Positions 27,178-35,761 of a DNA stretch of 64,000 nt are shown here, one piece after another. Positions within the stretch are counted from its first letter, which is position 1, and every line of letters begins with the position of its first letter. The position numbers and the translations under genes are program-made. This DNA comes from Pseudoalteromonas sp. NBT06-2 (GTDB taxonomy: Bacteria > Pseudomonadota > Gammaproteobacteria > Enterobacterales > Alteromonadaceae): positions 1 to 64,000 of the forward strand of contig NZ_NQMR01000025.1 of the NCBI RefSeq assembly GCF_002276045.1. The letters run 5' to 3'. The notes under the pieces are model-generated. The model ran no database searches. It saw nothing but the letters and a program-made list of their open reading frames with translations, and was not told the DNA's origin.

Positions 27178-28446
27178 TTATATGCCAAATGCAGTTCTTA
27201 AAATAAAAAATATACCGATAGCTAAGAATGCACCGATTGGTAAAGTAATAACCCAAGAAATTACGATATTACGAATAACACCTAAGTTTAATGCACCAAT
27301 ACCACGGGCCATACCTACACCTAAAACAGCACCAACAAGCGTTTGTGTTGTAGAAATTGGCATACCAGTACCTGAAGCAATAACGACGGTAGATGCCGCA
27401 GCCAATTCCGCAGCAAAGCCACGACTAGGTGTTAAATGCGTAATACCTTCACCTATGGTTTTCATTACATTTTTACCAAGTGTTGCTAAGCCAATCACAA
27501 TACCAATACCACCTAAAGGTAATATCCACCATACAAGCGCTGTTTTCTTAACAATTTCACCATTGTTTTCAACAATACCAACAACAGCAGCTAATGGACC
27601 GATTGCATTAGCAACATCATTTGAACCATGAGCAAATGCCATACATGCCGCAGTCAGTATCATTAATACACCAAATACTTTTTCAACATTGTTAAATTGC
27701 ATTTCTTTATCAGCTTTAGGATCATATTTTAAACGCTGAATCACTACCTTACCTATAATTGCAACAAGCACTGCAATCGCAATAGATAATAAGTAACCTT
27801 CAGTTGCCCCCATATTAATACCAATATGTTTTAAACCTTTTTTGATTGTCACTAAAGACATAACAAAACCAGCTAACCCCATGTATATAGGCACATAACG
27901 CTTTGCATTCTTTAATGGCTCAGCTGTATCAAAGATTAATCTTTGCGAACTCATAAATATGAAATAAGCAATAATACCTGATAATACTGGTGTAACAATC
28001 CAACTTCCAACAATACCGCCTACCTTGCTCCAAGTAACCGCATCAGTACCTACTGCAACTAAGGCAAAACCAATAATGGCACCAATAATTGAGTGAGTTG
28101 TTGATACAGGCCAACCTAAAGCTGAAGCAATTAATAACCAAGCTCCCGCAGCAAATAACGCAGATATCATACCTAATACAAAAATATCAGGCGTTGCTGT
28201 GAAATATGAAGCATCAATAATACCTTTTCGTATCGTTGATGTAACTTCACCACCCGCTAAATATGCACCTGCAAATTCAAAGATCATAGCAATGATAATT
28301 GCTTGTTTAATTGTCAGTGCTTTAGAACCGACAGATGTACCCATCGCATTGGCAACATCATTTGCACCAATACCATAAGCCATAAAAAAACCAACTGCCG
28401 CAGCAATCAGCACCAACATAGTGCCGTAGGATGCAATAAAATCCAT
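27178..28446 (-). CDS. pit: Pit-family low-affinity inorganic phosphate transporter
   Basis: 422 residues with about 10-11 membrane spans. Both halves carry the PiT signature: GIGANDVANAMGTSVGSKAL near the N-terminus and AHGSNDVANAIGPLAAVVG in the second half. It moves phosphate with H+ or Na+ across the inner membrane. It starts 34 bp after the DUF47 gene, with which Pit genes are usually paired, and both follow phoU. Phosphate-starvation promoters normally control Pst rather than Pit, so this joint block is notable. Confidence 0.93.
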   Translation of the reverse strand: MDFIASYGTMLVLIAAAVGFFMAYGIGANDVANAMGTSVGSKALTIKQAIIIAMIFEFAGAYLAGGEVTSTIRKGIIDASYFTATPDIFVLGMISALFAAGAWLLIASALGWPVSTTHSIIGAIIGFALVAVGTDAVTWSKVGGIVGSWIVTPVLSGIIAYFIFMSSQRLIFDTAEPLKNAKRYVPIYMGLAGFVMSLVTIKKGLKHIGINMGATEGYLLSIAIAVLVAIIGKVVIQRLKYDPKADKEMQFNNVEKVFGVLMILTAACMAFAHGSNDVANAIGPLAAVVGIVENNGEIVKKTALVWWILPLGGIGIVIGLATLGKNVMKTIGEGITHLTPSRGFAAELAAASTVVIASGTGMPISTTQTLVGAVLGVGMARGIGALNLGVIRNIVISWVITLPIGAFLAIGIFFILRTAFGI

Positions 28447-28480
28447 AGGAATACCTTTCGCTTTTAATTTTTATTAATAA

Positions 28481-29161
28481 CTAACGAGCTAACATTAACT
28501 CAAGACGAGCACCAACTCGCTCAGCAATATCGGCTAAATCACCAACCCACTCAATGATCTTATATAAGAACATTGCATCAATCGGACTCATCTGGCCTTC
28601 AATTTCACGTAGTTGTCTGCGTAGCTTGATCTGCATCTCATCAGTATCTTGCTCAATGGCATCCAATTCCACTAACATCTTTTCCACTAAAACAACTTCA
28701 CGACCTCTGAAGCCTGTTTCTAATAGTTCATCTAATTCATTGATTGCATTAGATGCTTGTTTAGTTGCATCTATACAACGAGATAAATAAATAAGGAAAT
28801 CATCTTGGATCTCTCTTGGTATATCCATCTCACGGCCAATAATACGACCTGCAATATCTTTTGCTTTATTCGCTATTTTATCTTGCTGAGTGATCAATTC
28901 TAATAAATCGGTACGCTCAACAGGTAAAAATAACCCTCTTGGTAACTGAATTCTGATATCTCGTTTCATCACATCAGCTTGACGCTCTAGCGTTCTGATC
29001 TGTAAACGAACTTGCTCAGCTTGTTGCCATTCTTTTTTAAACACATGTTGAAAAAAATCCATTAATGTAGCACTTGCTTCGTGAACTTTTGTTATGTGTT
29101 CTTCTATTGGTTTGATCGGAGACTTTGCAAAGACTCCAAAAAACGCATTTCCAGACATCAC
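28481..29161 (-). CDS. DUF47/TIGR00153-family PhoU-like Pit accessory protein
   Basis: 226 residues, all-helical, PhoU-like fold: ASATLMDFFQHVFKKEWQQ, KRDIRIQLPRGLFLPVERTD and the C-terminal KIIEWVGDLADIAERVGARL. Proteins of this family are almost always encoded next to pit and are thought to regulate the transporter. ATG 29161, or the next codon at 29158; both are possible. It stops with TAG. Confidence 0.9.
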   Translation of the reverse strand: MMSGNAFFGVFAKSPIKPIEEHITKVHEASATLMDFFQHVFKKEWQQAEQVRLQIRTLERQADVMKRDIRIQLPRGLFLPVERTDLLELITQQDKIANKAKDIAGRIIGREMDIPREIQDDFLIYLSRCIDATKQASNAINELDELLETGFRGREVVLVEKMLVELDAIEQDTDEMQIKLRRQLREIEGQMSPIDAMFLYKIIEWVGDLADIAERVGARLELMLAR

Positions 29162-29280
29162 TTACCCTTCATTTCTTATTTGCAGCGCGGATTTTACAGT
29201 ATAAATGTCGATTGTGAATCGATTTTTATCATCTTAAATCCATTAAATTTCAATTTGATCAATATTGTAATTAAAGTCGA

Positions 29281-29991
29281 TTACATTTTTAAAATATCTT
29301 TTGCTATATCTTCTTGAGAAATATGACGAATGTCTTTTCCTTTTACAAAATAAATTACATATTCCGCTATATTTTGACACCTGTCTCCAATACGTTCAAG
29401 TGAACGAACAGACCAAACTAATGCCATTATTTTTGGTATTGAACGAGGATCTTCCATCATATAGGTCATGATTTGTCTAATTAATGCTTCATATTCGCGA
29501 TTAACCTTAGCATCTTCTTTATGTACTTTAAATGCAGCATCAACATCCATACGTGCAAAAGCATCTAAAACATCATGTAACATTCTAGATACTAAACGAC
29601 CCATATTATCAATCATAACTAACAAGCCTTGTTGCTCTTTAGAGAACGAATCAAGGGCAACTTGTGCAATTCTACGTACTTCATCACCAATACGTTCTAA
29701 ATCTGCAATCGTTTTCGCAATGGCAACAACTAAACGTAAATCACTCGCTGCGGGTTGGCGTTTTGCAATAATACGAGTACATTCTTCATCTATACTCACT
29801 TCCATTGCATTTACCTTGTAGTCATCTTTTTTTACTTTTTTTGCTAGTTCTGAATCACCAGAAGAGACGGCATCTAATGCTGAATTTAATTGCTGTTCAA
29901 CTAGTCCACCCATAGCTAATACATGATTTCGTACATTTTCTAAATCTTGATTAAATTTACCAGAAATATGTTTGCTTAAATTATGTTCCAT
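29281..29991 (-). CDS. phoU: PhoU, phosphate-signalling regulator
   Basis: 236 residues in two three-helix bundles. Each has the metal-binding signature: RLVVAIAKTIADLERIGDEV in the first half and SVRSLERIGDRCQNIAEYVI in the second. It couples PstSCAB to the PhoR kinase and represses the Pho regulon when phosphate is plentiful. It lies 75 bp after pstB, so it is part of the pst operon. Confidence 0.96.
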   Translation of the reverse strand: MEHNLSKHISGKFNQDLENVRNHVLAMGGLVEQQLNSALDAVSSGDSELAKKVKKDDYKVNAMEVSIDEECTRIIAKRQPAASDLRLVVAIAKTIADLERIGDEVRRIAQVALDSFSKEQQGLLVMIDNMGRLVSRMLHDVLDAFARMDVDAAFKVHKEDAKVNREYEALIRQIMTYMMEDPRSIPKIMALVWSVRSLERIGDRCQNIAEYVIYFVKGKDIRHISQEDIAKDILKM

Positions 29992-30066
29992 TTTCTTTCC
30001 ACTTAAATTTTTTATTAACCTAGGTCATAAAACCCAGCACGCTAGTTTTTAGCTTTAAATTAAAAC

Positions 30067-30894
30067 CTAACCGTAACGACCTGTAATATAATCTTCTGTT
30101 TTCTTTTTAGCTGGAGTCGTAAATAAGGTATTGGTATCTGAATATTCAATTAACTCTCCCATATACATAAATGCCGTTTGATCTGATACACGTGCAGCTT
30201 GTTGCATATTATGTGTCACAATAACAACGGTAAATTTATCTTTTAAGTCGCCAATTAATTCTTCAATAACTAAAGTTGAAATAGGATCGAGCGCCGATGT
30301 AGGTTCATCGAGTAATAATACTTCAGGTTCAATTGCAATCGAACGTGCGATTACCAATCTTTGTTGCTGACCACCTGATAAACCAAATGCACTATCATGT
30401 AATCTATCTTTTACTTCGTCCCAGATTGCTGCTGAACGTAATGATTTCTCAACAACTTCATCTAAACGGCGCTTATCTTTAATACCTTGTAATCTTAAGC
30501 CATAAACAATATTTTCATAAATAGATTTTGGAAATGGGTTTGGGCGTTGGAATACCATGCCGACATTTCGGCGTAATGAGGCAACATCAACTTTTTTATC
30601 ATAGATATTTTCACCATGAAGCTGAATTTCGCCTTCAATACGACAAATATCAACTAAGTCATTCATACGATTAATGCAACGTAATAAAGTTGATTTACCA
30701 CAACCTGAAGGCCCGATAAACGCAGTTACTTGACCTTTTGGGATTTTCATATTGATATTGCTTAACGCTTGTTTTTCACCATAAAACAAATCAAGATTTT
30801 TAATTTCCAATGCTGTTTGTTCTGGCATTAAGTTTTCAAGATCTAATTTTAAACCACTTGTTGAATTTGAAACTTTTGGTGCAACTGTAATCAT
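30067..30894 (-). CDS. pstB: phosphate ABC transporter ATP-binding protein
   Basis: 275 residues. Walker [21 protein letters not shown], the ABC signature [18 protein letters not shown] and Walker [14 protein letters not shown] are intact, as are the Q-loop ([20 protein letters not shown]) and the switch His ([15 protein letters not shown]). It drives high-affinity phosphate import with PstC and PstA. A 25-residue N-terminal extension before [12 protein letters not shown] is common in this family. It stops with TAG. Confidence 0.97.
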   Translation of the reverse strand: MITVAPKVSNSTSGLKLDLENLMPEQTALEIKNLDLFYGEKQALSNINMKIPKGQVTAFIGPSGCGKSTLLRCINRMNDLVDICRIEGEIQLHGENIYDKKVDVASLRRNVGMVFQRPNPFPKSIYENIVYGLRLQGIKDKRRLDEVVEKSLRSAAIWDEVKDRLHDSAFGLSGGQQQRLVIARSIAIEPEVLLLDEPTSALDPISTLVIEELIGDLKDKFTVVIVTHNMQQAARVSDQTAFMYMGELIEYSDTNTLFTTPAKKKTEDYITGRYG

Positions 30895-30969
30895 TTTCTT
30901 TACCTAAATATTGGATTCTAATTAGCGAGCTTAAAAGCTCACTACTTATCACATTAACTTGTTGAGCTA

Positions 30970-32616
30970 TTAATGCTCTAATACTTTAAATTTTTCACGT
31001 AAATGGTTACGCACACCAATCGCTGTAATATTTAATGCAATAATAACAGAGACTAATAAAAATGCAGTGGCGTAAACCAATGGTCTTGCAGCTTCAACAT
31101 TAGGGCTTTGGAAGCCAACATCATAAATATGGAAACCTAAATGCATAAACTTACGGTCTAAATGCATAAATGGGAAGTTGCCATCTAATGGTAGTGTAGG
31201 TGCCATTTTTACAACACCCACTAACATTAATGGTGCAACTTCACCTGCAGCTCGGGCAACAGCTAATATCAAACCAGTCATAATAGCAGGGCTCGCCATA
31301 GGTACTATAATACGCCATAACGTTTCGAATTTAGTCGCACCTAAAGCCAACGAACCTTGACGAATTGAGCTTGGTATACGAGATAGTCCTTCTTCTGTTG
31401 ATACAATCACAACTGGTAGAGTTAATATCGCTAAAGTTAGTGCAGACCACATTACACCTGGCGTACCAAAAGTTGGACCTGGTAATGCTTCAGGGTAAAA
31501 TAATTGATCTAAACTCCCCCCTAGCATATACACAAAAAAACCTAAGCCAAAAACACCATAAACAATAGAAGGTACACCTGCTAAGTTGATCACCGCAATA
31601 CGTATCATTTTTGTTGCTGCATTTTTTGCTGCATATTCATGTAAATATATAGCAGCTACCACCCCAAATGGCGTAACAATCACAGCCATCAACATCACCA
31701 TGAAAACTGTACCAAATATTGCTGGGAATACACCACCTTCTGTATTTGCTTCTCTTGGATCGTCAGATACAAACTTACCAAGCTGAACAAAATATTGACC
31801 TAATTTAGCAAAGAAACTCATATTATTTGGAAACGTAAAATCAAGTACTTGGTATAAAGGTATTGTCACCATTTCACCACGCATATCTTTTACTATTACT
31901 TGGTCACGTTTAGCTTCATCACGTAATTTAAATAGCTCAGCCTCTAATACATCATACTTGTCTTTTTGCTCTGCTTTAAATTGCTCATATTCTTGGATAC
32001 GTTCTTGCGTTAATTCTCCATCTAATTCATAGGCACGTTGCTTTAAGCGAGCACGTTCTAATTCATAATTAATGTGTCCAATAGCACCATTTTGTAAATC
32101 AAGCGCTTCATCATTAAGAGATACCGCTCGATCTACCAATACTTCAAGTTTCTCAATTTTACCTGATGTATGAGCTTGGCCATTTTCAATAACTTTTTCC
32201 ACATAACCATAAAAGTTACCGTTTTTACTTCGTTCAAAAACGGCCATATCTTGTGGTATAGATTGAGACTTAATATCTGTTGTTAATATCCAACGAAAAT
32301 CTAACTCAACAAACTCACGATTACCTGTTTTGACAAGTAAACGATCAATAAATTCTTCTTTATAGTCACCTAAATCCACTCCTGTTGCTAATATACGAGA
32401 TGTAGGTACTTGCTCTCTATCATAAATTTCACCGATAACAGTACTTTTAATACCTGCTTTTTCAATTTCTAATTGCACCACTTCTGATGGCCAAAAGAAG
32501 CTTAATCCACGCCAAGCGATAAGCGCGAGCAAACCTATTACTGAAATCAAGCTGATACTAACTGCGCCACCCGTTAACCATATCCAAGGTGATCCTGATT
32601 TAAACCAGTTATTCAT
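30970..32616 (-). CDS. pstA: phosphate ABC transporter permease PstA, long form
   Basis: 548 residues, almost twice the 296 of E. coli PstA. A first membrane span (about 15-35) is followed by a roughly 250-residue extracytoplasmic insertion with a charged helical segment (YELERARLKQRAYELDGELT). The permease core then runs from 290, with the EAA-type loop STEEGLSRIPSSIRQGSLAL and ALGATKFETLWRIIVPMASP. Long PstA and PstC are typical of marine gammaproteobacteria. It starts 66 bp after pstC. Confidence 0.94.
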   Translation of the reverse strand: MNNWFKSGSPWIWLTGGAVSISLISVIGLLALIAWRGLSFFWPSEVVQLEIEKAGIKSTVIGEIYDREQVPTSRILATGVDLGDYKEEFIDRLLVKTGNREFVELDFRWILTTDIKSQSIPQDMAVFERSKNGNFYGYVEKVIENGQAHTSGKIEKLEVLVDRAVSLNDEALDLQNGAIGHINYELERARLKQRAYELDGELTQERIQEYEQFKAEQKDKYDVLEAELFKLRDEAKRDQVIVKDMRGEMVTIPLYQVLDFTFPNNMSFFAKLGQYFVQLGKFVSDDPREANTEGGVFPAIFGTVFMVMLMAVIVTPFGVVAAIYLHEYAAKNAATKMIRIAVINLAGVPSIVYGVFGLGFFVYMLGGSLDQLFYPEALPGPTFGTPGVMWSALTLAILTLPVVIVSTEEGLSRIPSSIRQGSLALGATKFETLWRIIVPMASPAIMTGLILAVARAAGEVAPLMLVGVVKMAPTLPLDGNFPFMHLDRKFMHLGFHIYDVGFQSPNVEAARPLVYATAFLLVSVIIALNITAIGVRNHLREKFKVLEH

Positions 32617-32682
32617 ACTTATAACCTTTAATAATTCTATATTTAAACATATTAAATTTTTGTAATATCATCTTAAAACACC

Positions 32683-34917
32683 TTACATTGAACTATATTT
32701 ATCACGTAAACGTTGGCGAACAAATTCAGCTATTGTGTTGAAAATAAAGGTAAAAATAAATAAAACAAATGCAGCTAAGAATAAAATACGATAATGAGAG
32801 CTTCCAACCTCAGATTCTGGCATTTCTACTGCGATATTTGCAGCTAAAGTACGCATACCTTGGAAGATGCTCCAATCCATAATGGGTGTATTACCCGTAG
32901 CCATAAGTACTATCATCGTTTCACCTACAGCACGTCCTAACCCCATCATAATTGCTGAGAAGATGCCTGGACTCGCCGTTAACAATACAACTTTCACTAA
33001 GGTTTGCCATTGAGTTGCACCTAAAGCTAAAGAACCGTTAGTAAGGTGCTTTGGTACACTAAACACGGCATCTTCAGCAATTGTAAATATGGTAGGAATA
33101 ACCGCAAAGCCCATTGCAATACCTACAACTAATGAATTTCTTTGGTCAAAGTCAAGCCCTAAATCATTTGTCAAGTATTGACGAACATCACCGCCAAATA
33201 ATAACTCTTCAATAAAAGGGCTCACGCTGAAAGCAAATACACTAACCAATAAAACAACGGGTATTAATACTATTGAGTGTGAGCCTTCAGGTACTGAGTT
33301 ACGAATTTTTTGTGGTAATTGACTCCAACCAAATGCTGTAGCTAACATAGCGAGTGGTAAACCAAATAATAAAATAAGAATTGCAGGCAAGTGCTCCTCA
33401 AATATAGGCGCTAACCACAGCCCAGCTAAGAAACCCAAAATAACAGTTGGCAATGCTTCCATAATTTCGATAGTCGGTTTTACAACTTTACGTAACTGAG
33501 GAGACATAAAGTAAGCAGTGTAAACCGCTGCAGATAATGCAATGGGTACTGCAAATAACATGGCATAAAATGCAGCTTTAATGGTACCAAACGAAATTGG
33601 TATTAATGAGAACTTAGATTCAAAATCATCGCTTGCTGATGTTGATTGCCACGTATAACCAGGTTCAGTATAACCTTCATACCATACTTCATTCCATAAA
33701 CCTGACCAGCTTACCTCAGGATGCTCATTAACAATGTTCAGCATAGAGACTGTATCACCAGCAATAATTAAGACTGCATTTGAACGTGGTGAAATCGCAA
33801 AGTTAGTTATCGCAGAATTAGTAACATTACCTAACCAAAGTGTACTTTCACTTGTTGTATAATAAAGACCTAGATCACCTTGCTCATTAACCGTATAAAA
33901 TGTACGACGATAGAATTCAGGATACATAGCTGTAATTGAATGATCTTGTGTATTAAAAGTACGTACTTTAGTAAACCCTCTGCCTTGATCAGTATTAATT
34001 TCAAACCATTGTGAAATTTCACCATTATCATTATTAAATAATAGAGAATTGGCCCCAGCTAATAAAACACTCGACACTAAATTCGCATTTTCTTCATTTG
34101 CCGCTAACACTTGAATTTGAGAAATTTCATCAATATTACGTGTATTGTAGATATAAACTTTATTTGCACTTCTTACAAATGAACGTGTGCCATCTGGAGA
34201 AATCAGTAACTCATCAATACGACCTTGAATATCAAATTGAGCATATTGTGCCACCCATTCAATTTCATCAGTCATAAAGTTTTCTTCGGCAGTAAAAACG
34301 GTAAAGACGATTTTATTTGTTTGCGTTAAGGCTAAAACAGAAATTTTTCCTTCATCAACACTAAATGCAAAGTCTTTAATTGCTTGTTCATTTTCATCAA
34401 CTAATAAAGCACTTTCACCAGTCGGGTAAGAAATCCCAGGAGTAATAACACGCTTATCATTAGGGAAAGTCACAGCAAATTTAGGGTGCACTATGGTTAT
34501 ACCACCATTTGATAAGCCATAGGCATATAAACCTAAATGCGGTGCACTTTGCGCGAAACTTGTCATTCGACTATCTAAATTTACTTTATTACTACTTAAT
34601 TTTTTACCAAAGTCGGGACCTTTAACATTATAAAAATCGATACTCCCTGATTTATTTAATAAGTAAGCAATTTCAGTTTGTTCTTCCATGCCAACGGCTA
34701 AAACTTCTTGTCCAGCAGGTAATTTAAATTCATTTCTAGGTGTTACCGACGCAGATTCAAAAATTGGTGCGACAACGTAAAGTAAATAAAAGAAAATCAT
34801 AAGTAGTGCAGCCAATACCATGACTCCACCTGAAAAAATACTAAACTGTGCAATTTTATCTTTGATCAAACGGCCTTTATCCGTATGAAAGTTAGATTTT
34901 TGCGAATGTGAAGCCAT
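32683..34917 (-). CDS. pstC: phosphate ABC transporter permease PstC, long form
   Basis: 744 residues from ATG 34917, preceded by SD GAAGGAAAC; an in-frame ATG at 34935 lies upstream of that SD. A first span (VMVLAALLMIFFYLLYVVAP) is followed by a roughly 370-residue periplasmic domain with beta-propeller-like repeats (LLISPDGTRSFVRSANKVYI, FAISPRSNAVLII). The permease core lies at about 440-740 (EIMEALPTVILGFLAGLWLA, SLALGATQWQTLVKVVLLTA). It heads the operon behind a Pho-box promoter. No pstS is in the window, so the binding protein must be encoded elsewhere. Confidence 0.93.
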   Translation of the reverse strand: MASHSQKSNFHTDKGRLIKDKIAQFSIFSGGVMVLAALLMIFFYLLYVVAPIFESASVTPRNEFKLPAGQEVLAVGMEEQTEIAYLLNKSGSIDFYNVKGPDFGKKLSSNKVNLDSRMTSFAQSAPHLGLYAYGLSNGGITIVHPKFAVTFPNDKRVITPGISYPTGESALLVDENEQAIKDFAFSVDEGKISVLALTQTNKIVFTVFTAEENFMTDEIEWVAQYAQFDIQGRIDELLISPDGTRSFVRSANKVYIYNTRNIDEISQIQVLAANEENANLVSSVLLAGANSLLFNNDNGEISQWFEINTDQGRGFTKVRTFNTQDHSITAMYPEFYRRTFYTVNEQGDLGLYYTTSESTLWLGNVTNSAITNFAISPRSNAVLIIAGDTVSMLNIVNEHPEVSWSGLWNEVWYEGYTEPGYTWQSTSASDDFESKFSLIPISFGTIKAAFYAMLFAVPIALSAAVYTAYFMSPQLRKVVKPTIEIMEALPTVILGFLAGLWLAPIFEEHLPAILILLFGLPLAMLATAFGWSQLPQKIRNSVPEGSHSIVLIPVVLLVSVFAFSVSPFIEELLFGGDVRQYLTNDLGLDFDQRNSLVVGIAMGFAVIPTIFTIAEDAVFSVPKHLTNGSLALGATQWQTLVKVVLLTASPGIFSAIMMGLGRAVGETMIVLMATGNTPIMDWSIFQGMRTLAANIAVEMPESEVGSSHYRILFLAAFVLFIFTFIFNTIAEFVRQRLRDKYSSM

Positions 34918-34948
34918 CAAAGTTTCCTTCAGCATTAAAGTTGGTCAT

Positions 34949-34982
34949 ATTATATTGTGTCAAGATGACAGTTTTGTTACAT
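34949..34982 (-). promoter_or_regulatory. Pho-box promoter of pstC-pstA-pstB-phoU
   Basis: On the minus strand ATGTAAC-AAAA-CTGTCAT (34982-34965) matches the 7-4-7 Pho-box layout, its second half perfectly. Exactly 10 nt later comes a perfect -10, TATAAT (34954-34949), the spacing of PhoB-dependent promoters, where the Pho box replaces the -35. A second box-like element, CTGACAT-AAAA-ATGTCAT, lies at 35005-35022 in the opposite orientation. Confidence 0.8.
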
Positions 34983-35174
34983 GAAGAATAAATTATCAAT
35001 TATTCTGACATAAAAATGTCATACAAAGGTAATGTTGCTTCACATCAAAATTTCAATTACAAATAATTAATTTTATTATTCAATAACTGGACAAACTACA
35101 AGGCTAGAGCAATACTTTAGTTTCAAATCATATTAAATAATAATTATTACTTTTCGTGATACAGAGAGATACCT

Positions 35175-35678
35175 ATGAAGCAGTTAGTACTAACATTAAT
35201 CGGGCAAGACAGACCAGGTCTTGTAGAAGAAGTTTCATCAACAGTTTTACTACACAATGGTAATTGGTTAGCTAGTAATTTAAGTCATTTATGTGGGCAT
35301 TTTGCAGGTATATTACAAGTTGAGGTACCAGAAGAGCATATAGAAATACTACAAAGTGCACTACATAATATCAAAGACTTAGAGATAAAAATTGAAGATG
35401 GTGAAGATACAGTCCATTGCGATCAAAGCCAGATAAATTTAGTGATCACTGGCAATGATCGACCAGGGATTGTGCAAGAGCTATCAAGTGTAATAAGGCA
35501 TAAAGGCGCTAGTATTATTCACTTTACTTCTAAACAACAAAGTGCTCCTAATTGGGGAGTACCTTTATTTAATGCCATTGCTACTGTGCATTTACCAAGT
35601 GGATTAGATAAAAGTGAAATTATTAATGCATTAGAGTCCATTACGTCTGATGTAATTGTTGATGTGGAAGAAGCTTAG
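35175..35678 (+). CDS. gcvR: glycine cleavage system transcriptional repressor GcvR
   Basis: 167 residues made of two ACT domains, the whole of GcvR. The first begins LVLTLIGQDRPGLVEEVSST, the second LVITGNDRPGIVQELSSVI. NGNWLASNLSHLCGHFAG between them is diagnostic. In E. coli GcvR binds GcvA and blocks glycine-cleavage gene activation unless glycine is present. It is divergent from pstC and ends TAG before an intrinsic terminator. Confidence 0.9.
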   Translation: MKQLVLTLIGQDRPGLVEEVSSTVLLHNGNWLASNLSHLCGHFAGILQVEVPEEHIEILQSALHNIKDLEIKIEDGEDTVHCDQSQINLVITGNDRPGIVQELSSVIRHKGASIIHFTSKQQSAPNWGVPLFNAIATVHLPSGLDKSEIINALESITSDVIVDVEEA

Positions 35679-35712
35679 GCTTGTTTTTTCCATACTAAAA
35701 ATCAATCAAAAT

Positions 35713-35734
35713 GCTCGTTCTTCGGGCTTTTTTT
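35713..35734 (+). terminator. intrinsic terminator of gcvR
   Basis: GCTCG (35713-35717), loop TTCTT, CGGGC (35723-35727, one G-U pair), then seven T. It also separates gcvR from the convergent GGDEF-EAL gene. Confidence 0.8.
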
Positions 35735-35761
35735 CGTGCTATTTATTCTAATTGAAGTTAC

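Noticed and set aside
27182-27631. 149-codon plus-strand frame opposite pit
   Set aside because: Pro/Ile/Thr-rich shadow of a membrane protein gene read on the other strand.
35005-35022. Pho box serving gcvR
   Set aside because: The element faces gcvR but has no -10 at the right distance; I treat it as an accessory part of the pst promoter region.
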